DNA of 16,284 nt from Lachnospiraceae bacterium (GTDB lineage Bacteria > Bacillota_A > Clostridia > Lachnospirales > Lachnospiraceae): positions 1 to 16,284 of the forward strand of contig JAQUUB010000100.1 of assembly GCA_028694115.1 (NCBI GenBank), given 5' to 3'. Each line of letters starts with the position of its first letter. The first letter of the stretch is position 1. Below the pieces are notes generated by a model. That model searched no databases, was not told where the DNA came from, and saw only the letters and a list, made by a program, of their open reading frames with translations. Both the position numbers and the translations under genes were made by a program. Shown here in pieces: positions 6,330 through 14,043 of this stretch.

Positions 6330-9022
6330 ACCACTTCGATTTTATGAATGATTCTGGATGATAATTTTTCAATCTGTGTTTTTTTCAAGCACACTCCGAA
6401 TTCTTCTTCAAATTGCATTTCATCCCCATCGCAAGTTGCACTCTTTATCTTCGCATTTTCACATGTCATTTTCTCTGGATTATAAAATTGAATATCGAAT
6501 TTTTTTCCTGCAAACTCCAATTTTAATGAAGCTATTCCTTTTTCATTAAACTGCTCTGGCATCAGTGCCGGTGCAATCACAAGATCTCCAAACTTTCCTT
6601 TCACGCCAAACACTTCTGTAATCATGGTGAGCATATACCAGCTTGCTGCTCCAGTTAAATAGGTATAAAGACCTTTTCCCTGATTATCAAAATACTCGGG
6701 AAGACCGGGATACATTCTACTATTTTCAAAATCCATTGCTGCATCCATCAGTGCCTGAAGTACCTTGTGACCTTCTTTTGCCAATCCCCGCGCATAAAGT
6801 GCATTGGCATACATAACTGCCATATGAGAAAATACCGCTCCATTCTCCTTTTCCCCATAGGCAAAACCGAACATTCTACCAAAATCAAATTTTTCCTCTT
6901 TAAAGTCTGTGTTTAGTCGATATCCTCCGGCCTTTTTATCATATAAATATCGGTCGGCACTTCTACATATTGCCTCAATCTGCTCATCATTTGCGGTTCC
7001 ACTCATAACAGCAAAAACCTGTCCTGTTAACATCATGCGAACATTTTCATCTTTACAGTGCTCTACTTTCTTTCCATGATTATCATAATAACCGTTAAAC
7101 CATCCTTGGTGATCTTTGTCCTGTACCCATTCATGAGATCTAACATTTTCCATCAGCCAATCAGCCTTCTCTTCTAGATTTTTAATGATCCTTTCAAGTT
7201 TGACAATCGCCACATTTCCACTGATTTTGTGTTTACACTTCTCTGCGAATGATTTCAGAATCTGTATTTTTTCTGTAGGATTCTTATACTGCTCATTGCT
7301 TCCGGACAATAGACACATCATCTCTTCTGCAATTTCCGTCTTCGAAATTCCACTCACAATCCGCAGTCTTCTTAAATACTTTGCAATCTCTTTTAGATTC
7401 CCTGCATAGGCACATGTAAATGCTACACTTTCACCACGTTCCCACGCCATATCAAGTGCATCATTCCAGTCCGCACCGTGAAGTCGTATTTGATTATGCT
7501 CTCCTACATCATAAAACGCACATAAGTTTTGCAATAAAATATGTTCCAGAACTGTTCCATGATAAATTGCACCAGCTTCCGTTCTCTGATAATTTCCATC
7601 TTTCGAATTCCATATTTCATCATGGGTAGTACCTCGCTCTGTCTGCAGATCCTTGAAATATGGAATTTTCTGAAATAAGATATCCATATCACCGGTCTGA
7701 TCCATATATAATTTTGTTGTCACAAATGGCCAGAAAGCGTGATCCATCCAGACACGTGTAATATTGTTTCTATCCGCAATGAACTCTCCCTGGACGTTTC
7801 CTATAATTGTCGCATTTGTACCATCAATTCTTACTCCGCCGTAATTATCTACAATCATCTGTCTCACTGCCGACGGCTCCATAATCAGTAGTGCAAGACA
7901 ATCCTGCCACAGGTCTCTCCATCCGCGTCCACCTTTTCCATAATCATGATAAGGAAGAAACGAACATCCATAAATTCGCCTTAAAATTGGCTGAAAGCAG
8001 ATCCACTTTAGATAATTATCCTCCTCTCTATTACCGGTTTCAAAAGAAACATTCACCCTTTCAGTCCAATGCTTCTTTACTTCTTCCAAAGCAGATTTCA
8101 CCTGGTTTTCCGTTTGATATGCGGATATCATTGTTTCAACCTGTTCCGTTTTTTTCACAATACCACTAAGAATAATATAGCTGGCAACCTCCTGCGGATC
8201 TAAGACTATCTTTGAAAAGCGAATGCCACCTACCGCTTCTTTTCCTTTTATATCACATCCCCGCTTTTCTCCCGTTTTCTCTTTGCGAACAGCTTCCGGA
8301 ATCAGGAAGGATCCCCCTTCACCAATAAAAGCTTCTACGGTTGGATAGAATTCTGTGGGATACGCTCCATTACCTGTAAAACCGGAAACAAAATATGTAG
8401 TATCGTTCTTTTGATGACCTCTCTCGTCAAAAGAAAGAACCGGCGTTACTTCCACTCCTGAATCGGTAGTATGAATTCTGTGCAAAAGAGAGGTTACATG
8501 GCGATGATCCCTGATATTATCAGCACTTCTTCCATAAATCGGAATTGCCGCTATAGGAGTAATCTCCATCTTATCTTTTGAACTATTAGTAAGTTTGACC
8601 AACGATACTTCCATTTTCCCATCCACTGTAACAAAAGATGTCGTCTCCGCCTTTAGTTCGTACTTTTTTGATGAACGCGTTAACTTCTGCCACATAAATC
8701 CAGCTTCCAACACACTTTCATCTTGTTCTTCTGTAAATTTCTGATATTCCTGTTCTGCCGAGTTTCCCCATACAGACCAATATCCTTTTTTCTCGATTCG
8801 GCACCAAAAATTTCTGGTATTTTTATTATTATGAAGATTCTCTGCACTGACAGGCTCTAAAAGAAAATGATTCTGATCCGTTTTGCTATCTCCAGCCAAA
8901 TTTGATGTAATGCTTGACTTCATTCCTGACTCTCCAGCCAATGGAAGATAAATCTCCCCATAGTTTTCCGGATTTTGAATGATAAATGTGCCATTCTTAT
9001 CCTGAAATTCAATATGTTTCAT
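6311..9022 (-). CDS. GH94 glycoside phosphorylase, long form (laminaribiose-phosphorylase-like)
   Basis: This cytoplasmic enzyme of about 903 residues should cleave a beta-glucoside with inorganic phosphate, giving alpha-glucose-1-phosphate and a shortened acceptor. It has an N-terminal beta-sandwich and then an (alpha/alpha)6 barrel. Visible elements are GGRGWRDLWQD and the general-acid motif ADWND at 517-521. FSH (His733) and LTG (Thr790-Gly791) match phosphate-contacting residues in GH94 structures. A helical insertion of about 100 residues after the catalytic motif makes it longer than classical cellobiose phosphorylases (about 800) and close to laminaribiose phosphorylases (about 900). 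Start choice: ATG 9022 begins the conserved N-terminus. An upstream ATG at 9076 overlaps the previous stop (TAATG) and would add 18 residues; neither start has a strong ribosome site. Substrate is uncertain. Confidence 0.88.
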   Translation of the reverse strand: MKHIEFQDKNGTFIIQNPENYGEIYLPLAGESGMKSSITSNLAGDSKTDQNHFLLEPVSAENLHNNKNTRNFWCRIEKKGYWSVWGNSAEQEYQKFTEEQDESVLEAGFMWQKLTRSSKKYELKAETTSFVTVDGKMEVSLVKLTNSSKDKMEITPIAAIPIYGRSADNIRDHRHVTSLLHRIHTTDSGVEVTPVLSFDERGHQKNDTTYFVSGFTGNGAYPTEFYPTVEAFIGEGGSFLIPEAVRKEKTGEKRGCDIKGKEAVGGIRFSKIVLDPQEVASYIILSGIVKKTEQVETMISAYQTENQVKSALEEVKKHWTERVNVSFETGNREEDNYLKWICFQPILRRIYGCSFLPYHDYGKGGRGWRDLWQDCLALLIMEPSAVRQMIVDNYGGVRIDGTNATIIGNVQGEFIADRNNITRVWMDHAFWPFVTTKLYMDQTGDMDILFQKIPYFKDLQTERGTTHDEIWNSKDGNYQRTEAGAIYHGTVLEHILLQNLCAFYDVGEHNQIRLHGADWNDALDMAWERGESVAFTCAYAGNLKEIAKYLRRLRIVSGISKTEIAEEMMCLLSGSNEQYKNPTEKIQILKSFAEKCKHKISGNVAIVKLERIIKNLEEKADWLMENVRSHEWVQDKDHQGWFNGYYDNHGKKVEHCKDENVRMMLTGQVFAVMSGTANDEQIEAICRSADRYLYDKKAGGYRLNTDFKEEKFDFGRMFGFAYGEKENGAVFSHMAVMYANALYARGLAKEGHKVLQALMDAAMDFENSRMYPGLPEYFDNQGKGLYTYLTGAASWYMLTMITEVFGVKGKFGDLVIAPALMPEQFNEKGIASLKLEFAGKKFDIQFYNPEKMTCENAKIKSATCDGDEMQFEEEFGVCLKKTQIEKLSSRIIHKIEVVYHMAL

Positions 9023-9075
9023 GTTAATTACCATGCCCTTTCCGTAACCTGCAAACTTTGAGCGAGCCGTCGGCA

Positions 9076-11490
9076 TTACGACAAAAACAGCTCAATATCT
9101 GTATTTGCTGTCAATTGCTCCGCCAAAATATAATTACCCTTTACTTCTTTTCCATTTACAATCATCTTTTTGCACCCGCTCTCCACATGTTCTGGATTTT
9201 TTACAGTAATATGAAGATGACAGCCTCTAAAATCCTTATCGATTTCAAATCCATCCCAGGTCTTTGGAATCGCTGGATTAATGTGCAGACCGTAAAAGTC
9301 TGGACGCATACCAAGTATTCCTTCCACACATCCAACCATTACCGTAGATGCGGTTCCTGTCAACCAGTGTACATGCGATCTTCCAAAATGTGGGCTTGCT
9401 TTTCCTTCGGTAAACTGTCCATAACAATATGGTTCCAATCTTCTTATCTCAGCTCTATCATTCTGTGCTGCTGGTGCATTTTCCATAAAATACGTAAATG
9501 CCCTGTCCCCATGTCCACGGAGTGCTTCTGCAAGAATAATCCATCCCTGAGATTGTGAAAAGATTCCAGCATTCTCCTTGGTTCCTGCATTGTAAATAAC
9601 TGCGAGTGCACCCTTAAATGCATGGGCATGGTATGGAGGATCCATGAGAATTGCACCATACTCGGTATTTAATCTGTCATACACTTGATCCAGCGCATGA
9701 TCAGCCTGCTCGCTGCTTGCAAGTCCACTGATGACAGACCAGCTCTGTGGATTCAACCACATATTTGCTTCTGGATCTGTACGCTTTCCAATCACTTCGC
9801 CATCTTCTGTGAATCCACGAATAAAACGATCCTCATTCCAGCAAAGTTCCTGAATTAATTTTTCCAATTTCTTCTGACTCTCGTTAAGATAGGAAAGATA
9901 GGTATCATCCTTTTTATAAGATGCAAACTCTTTTAAGATTGTCATAGCGTAATAGAACTGCAGTGCTACAAAAGTAGATTCTCCATCCTTCCCAAGTCTA
10001 AGGCAGTCATTCCAGTCCGCATATAATCCGGCCGGCATTCCATGCTTTCCAAGATGATTCATGGAAAAATCAATCGCCCGTTTCAAATGATCATAGACGC
10101 TTCCTTCCCCGCAGTTTGCAAATGGAATCACTTCATCTATGAAGTCTAAATCACCTGTTTCCGAAACGTATTTATAAACTGTTGGGAACAGCCATAGTGC
10201 ATCATCCGCTCGGTATGCCGGATGCCCCGTCTCCTGTGCATAAGACATATCATCTGGTGTATCTTCATGACCAGCATTATGAGTAAACTTTACAAGCGGC
10301 AGACCACCACCATTATTTACCTGTGCAGAAAGCATAAACCGAATCTTCTCTAAAGCCATCTCCGGTGCCAAATGAATGACGCCCTGAATGTCTTGTACCG
10401 TATCTCGATAGCCAAACCCATTACGCATTCCGCAGTATGTGAAAGATGCTGCACGTGACCATATAAAGGTCATAAAACAGTTGTAGGCATTCCATGTATT
10501 AATCATGGTATCGAATTCCGCACTTGGTGTTTTAATTTGAAAATGGGAAAGCTTTTCATGCCAATAAGAAATTAGATCTTCCAGTTCCCTAGCACAAACT
10601 TTTTCAGGATCCGTATATCGATTTAATATTTCACTACCTTCCTCGTCCTCCTTCATTCCTACTATGAAAGCGATTTCCTTTGTCTCACCCGGAGCCAGTC
10701 GTATCTCCGTACAAAGTGCTCCACATCCATTTTCATTATAATTTCCCTGTCCGTTTAATTCTCCTTGCAATACGCCAACTGGATTCTCGTATCCATGGTA
10801 TCTTCCAAGAAATCCTTCTTTGTCTCCACACCAGGAAGTCACTGTGGCCCCAGTAAGTCCAAAGAAACGGTTAAATACAATCTTATCATCAACGTTTTTT
10901 CCATCTTCCAGCTTATCCAGATTGGCATGGATCATCTGACGAACCCTGTTTTTACAAAATACAGTCTGCGTGATAAATTGAGAATACTGCAAGTTCACCT
11001 GATCCTGTTCATAATTACTGTTGTTTGTAAATTCTGCATAGCCGGTAACATTGACATCCCTTTTCCTGTCAGAGTCGTTTGTAAGGCGTAGGCTCCAAAC
11101 TTCATAGGATTCATTGAGGGGAACGTAATACCTTACTTCCGAATGAATCTCACTGTAATCAGCCATCATTTTTGTGTAAGCTGTGCCATGGTGACACTCA
11201 CTCTTATAAAGTTCTAAATCCTTTCCAACTGGCTGCCAAGATGCTGACCAATAGTCTTTACTTTCGTTATCACGAATGTAGATGTATCTTCCCGGTTGAT
11301 CGAATTGGTTGAAAATGTATCTCAGAATTCTTCCATTTGCGCCTGACTTTGCAAAACTATACCCGCCTGCGTTGTTTGATACAATTGCTCCATACTCAGG
11401 AGAACCAAGATAATTTACCCATGGAGTGGGTGTATCTGGTCTGGTAATCACATACTCTTTCTTATCATCATCAAAATATCCATATTTCAT
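9076..11490 (-). CDS. GH94 disaccharide phosphorylase, short form (subtype uncertain)
   Basis: This 804-residue cytoplasmic enzyme is of cellobiose/chitobiose-phosphorylase size. It begins MKYGYFDDD, matching the family N-terminus, which supports ATG 11490 (GGAG 9 nt upstream) over TTG 11505. Conserved elements are SNNAGGYSF at 38-46, WSR at 344-346, GYRDT at 360-364, ADWNDC at 491-496 with the general-acid Asp, KENAG at 638-642 and LTG at 710-712. Two departures stand out. The His of the FSH phosphate-site motif is Gln646, and the segment corresponding to CBP ESQGF is NPQSW (580-584), with nearby Lys569-Arg570. These suggest an acceptor other than glucose; cellobionic-acid-like or chitobiose-like activity are possibilities, not conclusions. 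It leads the GH94 operon and has no signal peptide. Confidence 0.88.
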   Translation of the reverse strand: MKYGYFDDDKKEYVITRPDTPTPWVNYLGSPEYGAIVSNNAGGYSFAKSGANGRILRYIFNQFDQPGRYIYIRDNESKDYWSASWQPVGKDLELYKSECHHGTAYTKMMADYSEIHSEVRYYVPLNESYEVWSLRLTNDSDRKRDVNVTGYAEFTNNSNYEQDQVNLQYSQFITQTVFCKNRVRQMIHANLDKLEDGKNVDDKIVFNRFFGLTGATVTSWCGDKEGFLGRYHGYENPVGVLQGELNGQGNYNENGCGALCTEIRLAPGETKEIAFIVGMKEDEEGSEILNRYTDPEKVCARELEDLISYWHEKLSHFQIKTPSAEFDTMINTWNAYNCFMTFIWSRAASFTYCGMRNGFGYRDTVQDIQGVIHLAPEMALEKIRFMLSAQVNNGGGLPLVKFTHNAGHEDTPDDMSYAQETGHPAYRADDALWLFPTVYKYVSETGDLDFIDEVIPFANCGEGSVYDHLKRAIDFSMNHLGKHGMPAGLYADWNDCLRLGKDGESTFVALQFYYAMTILKEFASYKKDDTYLSYLNESQKKLEKLIQELCWNEDRFIRGFTEDGEVIGKRTDPEANMWLNPQSWSVISGLASSEQADHALDQVYDRLNTEYGAILMDPPYHAHAFKGALAVIYNAGTKENAGIFSQSQGWIILAEALRGHGDRAFTYFMENAPAAQNDRAEIRRLEPYCYGQFTEGKASPHFGRSHVHWLTGTASTVMVGCVEGILGMRPDFYGLHINPAIPKTWDGFEIDKDFRGCHLHITVKNPEHVESGCKKMIVNGKEVKGNYILAEQLTANTDIELFLS

Positions 11491-11531
11491 CTGAAAATTC
11501 TCCAATCTTTCTCAAGTTTTTTTCACTATAT

Positions 11532-11548
11532 CGGAATATATGATTCCG
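11532..11548. promoter_or_regulatory. Palindrome in the GH94 promoter region
   Basis: CGGAAT-ATATG-ATTCCG is a perfect 6-5-6 inverted repeat about 42 bp upstream of the first GH94 start. It resembles an operator in size and symmetry and lies downstream of the shared 11-mer, at or near the expected transcription start. It does not match the palindromes in the importer leader, so it may serve a different regulator or be an mRNA leader hairpin. Confidence 0.45.
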
Positions 11549-11567
11549 GTATACAAAATCATCCTTG

Positions 11568-11578
11568 AAAATATCAGA
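11568..11578 (-). promoter_or_regulatory. Candidate AraC operator, copy 2 (TCTGATATTTT)
   Basis: This is an exact 11-bp copy of the motif at 5483-5493, about 88 bp upstream of ATG 11490 and in the same orientation. GGAT follows 3 nt after it, compared with 4 nt at the first copy. No good -35 element is visible, and a weak -10 (GTATAC or TATACC) lies about 25 nt past the motif start. This layout again suggests activator dependence. Confidence 0.5.
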
Positions 11579-11601
11579 ATCGTGACATCGGTTTTCTACA
11601 T

Positions 11602-11635
11602 AAAAAACCCTCCTAGCAGTGCATGCCAAGAGGGT
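11602..11635 (-). terminator. Intrinsic terminator after the heptad-repeat lipoprotein gene
   Basis: Minus-strand ACCCTCTTGGC and GCTAGGAGGGT form an 11-bp stem (two G-U pairs) around a 7-nt loop, followed directly by TTTTTT. It starts 11 nt after the lipoprotein stop and separates that operon from the GH94 operon, which is transcribed in the same direction. Confidence 0.9.
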
Positions 11636-11645
11636 ATTTACATTT

Positions 11646-14036
11646 CTATTTAATTGCTTCTGTCTTTATAATAAATTTCACACTGCCATCCACACCTTCT
11701 GGTAACTTTGTAAAGGTCTGGTAGTCACTACCTGCGTCCTTAATTGCATTTAACCGATCCGTTACATTTTGTACATCATCTCCAAATAGATTGGTGATCT
11801 TCTGAATACCGTCTTTATCGTAATCTTCCATTCCTTCTTTTAAATCCTTGGCTCCATCATCCATCTCATGAGCACCGTCATCTAAATCTGAAAAGGCATC
11901 CTGAAAATCTACGGCTGCATCATCAAGTTCCACCGTTCCATCCTTTAGTTCCCCTGTTGCATTTACAAGCTTTGTTGTATTTTCCTTTAACTTATTCGTA
12001 CCTTCAAATAATTTATCAGCTCCATCATCTAGCTTATTGGTTCCGTCCATTGCTGTCTTTGTTGCACTCTTTAATTTTGCTGAACCACTAAGCAATGCTG
12101 GCAAACCCGTTGATGTATTATTTAATCCTGATATGAGTGATTGTATTCCTGCATAGAGCTGGTTTAATCCACCGCTTAGCTTTGCTGATCCTTCTGCAAG
12201 TGATGAACAGGTTGCTTTCATAACTGCAAGATAAGATGCTTTTGTATACGTACCACCTGTTTGTGCATCAGTAACACTCGTTTTGTATTCTAAAAGTGCG
12301 ACAATCTGCTGACGTTTTGCTTCCAAGGTTTCTGCTGTTGCTCCCTGTACGGCTTCTTCGATTTGTAATTCCGTCACTTTTTCCTGTACCTGTGTATATT
12401 CATTTACTGCGTCCGCAATTGCCGATGCATTTTCTTCTGATACCTTTGATGTACCATCATAATTTGTTACAACCGGTGTCTGCCCTGCATCAGGTGCATC
12501 AATTCCAGCATCCTGACATACTGCATCCAGGTTTTCCTTTGCAGAATCTCTTAATGCCTCAACCTTTGCTAATTCACTTGATGCCTGTTGCTGACTCATA
12601 GATGCTGCATTGATTTGTTGTGCTAGAGATTTTAATATACCCTGTAGCTGTGCATCTTGGCTTGCTTCTAGTGTCACATAATTGTTCATCATGGAACTAA
12701 GTTCAGCACAATTATCGGATAGAGATTTTGCTCCTGCTACCAATCCATTGGCTCCACTAAATGCTCCAATAACAGTACCAAGTGCGGAGGTCATTGTATT
12801 GTTTAATTTATTTAATCCGGTATCTAATGTTCCCATTCCTGTGTTCATTTGGCTTGATCCATCTTTAATCTTTGCTGTACCATCTGCTAAATCACCCATG
12901 GAATTGTTTAAAGTCTTTACACCGTTATCAAGTTCCCCACATTTATCATGAAGTTCCGTGGCTCCATCTTTTAATTTAACAGTTCCATCCTTTAAGTCAA
13001 CTCCGGCCTCCACCAGATCTCCTGATCCATCTAATAATTCCTCAGTTGCATCCTTCATATCACCCGTTCCATCTTTTAGTTTCTTTGTTGCATCTTCCAA
13101 ATCATCCATGGATTCATTGATATCTGTTAAATCAATTTGATCGGTCAGGTTGACACTTGATAAGATATCACTCATTGCGACGGTCATTGTCATTTCCAGT
13201 GAGAAATCAACGCAGTCTGCTGATACCTCTACATAGTCTGGAATATCGATAGTATCCACCTTTTCTTTTTGTTCTTCATCATCCAGGCTATCCTTTACCT
13301 CATCAAGATCAAGTCCATCCTGCAACCCTGGAAATGCAACACCCACAACAATTGCATTACTACCCTCTGATATGATTTTACCATTATTAATTGATACATT
13401 TTTAAAATTCTCTGTTGGCAATACAAGACCTGATACCATAGTAAATGGCACTGGTAGTTCTTCCTCATGATCTCCAACTTCTGCTTTTACCTTTGCTTTA
13501 TTTGAATAATTAAAACGAATTTTAACATTACCGCTTTTCCCTGCCAGTTCATCCGGACTGATTTCTTTTCCGTCTAATGTATACGTAATAGTAACATCGA
13601 CTGGTACTTCCTTCTGACTCGTTCCCTCGTAATAGATATCAGAACCATTTGCATCCCATACAATCGTTCCATCCTTTTCCTTTGTAAAGGTTTCATATCC
13701 CTTCATATTTTCAATATCTACTAAATCAGAAGCATCGCTAAGTTCCTTTGATGCCTCAGGATTCTTAATCCAATCACTAACAATTACTTTATTAGGCGCT
13801 CCAGTTGCATCACTTAATACATAAACGGTTTCCTCTTTTCCATAATCCGTCGAATTTCTTCCACTGATTTGATTGATTGCACTGTCAAGTACACGTTCCT
13901 CATCTGCTGGAGCCTCTGCCATTTTCTCTTCTGCCCTTAATTCACTTGTTCCACAAGCGGTTAGGCAGCCTGCCATAGCAATCGACAATGTAATACATAG
14001 TGATTTATTTAATATTTTTCTCAAATTTTTTTTCAT
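11646..14036 (-). CDS. Lipoprotein with xxxLxxG heptad repeats, MMPL partner
   Basis: This protein of about 796 residues has a signal peptide and lipobox LTAC (Cys28), so it is probably anchored to the outer face of the membrane. After a beta-rich region (about 60-300) come many LxDGxxx heptads (about 310-410, for example LKDGTVKLKDGATEL). A helical, Gln/Ala-rich coiled-coil-like section follows (about 424-604), then a second heptad tract (about 611-740). A short conserved-looking end domain, DGSVKFIIKTEAI, closes the protein. Such heptads occur in YhgE/Pip-type proteins, but the large terminal membrane domains of that family are absent. ATG 14036 is chosen because it starts the signal peptide and lies 7 nt after the MMPL stop, with AAAGG upstream; ATG 14057 would overlap the MMPL gene. 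Its function is probably as an extracytoplasmic partner of the transporter, by context only. Confidence 0.82.
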   Translation of the reverse strand: MKKNLRKILNKSLCITLSIAMAGCLTACGTSELRAEEKMAEAPADEERVLDSAINQISGRNSTDYGKEETVYVLSDATGAPNKVIVSDWIKNPEASKELSDASDLVDIENMKGYETFTKEKDGTIVWDANGSDIYYEGTSQKEVPVDVTITYTLDGKEISPDELAGKSGNVKIRFNYSNKAKVKAEVGDHEEELPVPFTMVSGLVLPTENFKNVSINNGKIISEGSNAIVVGVAFPGLQDGLDLDEVKDSLDDEEQKEKVDTIDIPDYVEVSADCVDFSLEMTMTVAMSDILSSVNLTDQIDLTDINESMDDLEDATKKLKDGTGDMKDATEELLDGSGDLVEAGVDLKDGTVKLKDGATELHDKCGELDNGVKTLNNSMGDLADGTAKIKDGSSQMNTGMGTLDTGLNKLNNTMTSALGTVIGAFSGANGLVAGAKSLSDNCAELSSMMNNYVTLEASQDAQLQGILKSLAQQINAASMSQQQASSELAKVEALRDSAKENLDAVCQDAGIDAPDAGQTPVVTNYDGTSKVSEENASAIADAVNEYTQVQEKVTELQIEEAVQGATAETLEAKRQQIVALLEYKTSVTDAQTGGTYTKASYLAVMKATCSSLAEGSAKLSGGLNQLYAGIQSLISGLNNTSTGLPALLSGSAKLKSATKTAMDGTNKLDDGADKLFEGTNKLKENTTKLVNATGELKDGTVELDDAAVDFQDAFSDLDDGAHEMDDGAKDLKEGMEDYDKDGIQKITNLFGDDVQNVTDRLNAIKDAGSDYQTFTKLPEGVDGSVKFIIKTEAIK

Positions 14037-14043
14037 AATTAAT

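Noticed and set aside
6323..6334. GTGGT-AG-ACCAC palindrome at the AraC/GH94 junction as a bidirectional terminator
   Set aside because: The stem is only 4-5 bp with a tiny loop, and no adequate U tract follows on either strand.
9058..9558. 166-codon open frame on the plus strand across the GH94 genes
   Set aside because: It lies antisense to a well-supported enzyme gene, has no ribosome site, and its Cys/Ser/Trp-rich composition looks like a shadow frame.
11583..11596. Possible CcpA cre site (GAAAACCGATGTCA) upstream of the GH94 operon
   Set aside because: The right half fits the cre pattern, but the leading TG is missing and nothing similar is found at the importer promoter, so it is too weak to annotate.
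12900..13100. Repetitive DNA that could be a CRISPR-like or satellite array
   Set aside because: The degenerate 21-bp periodicity is explained by the coding of LxDGxxx heptads; there are no conserved repeats with unique spacers.
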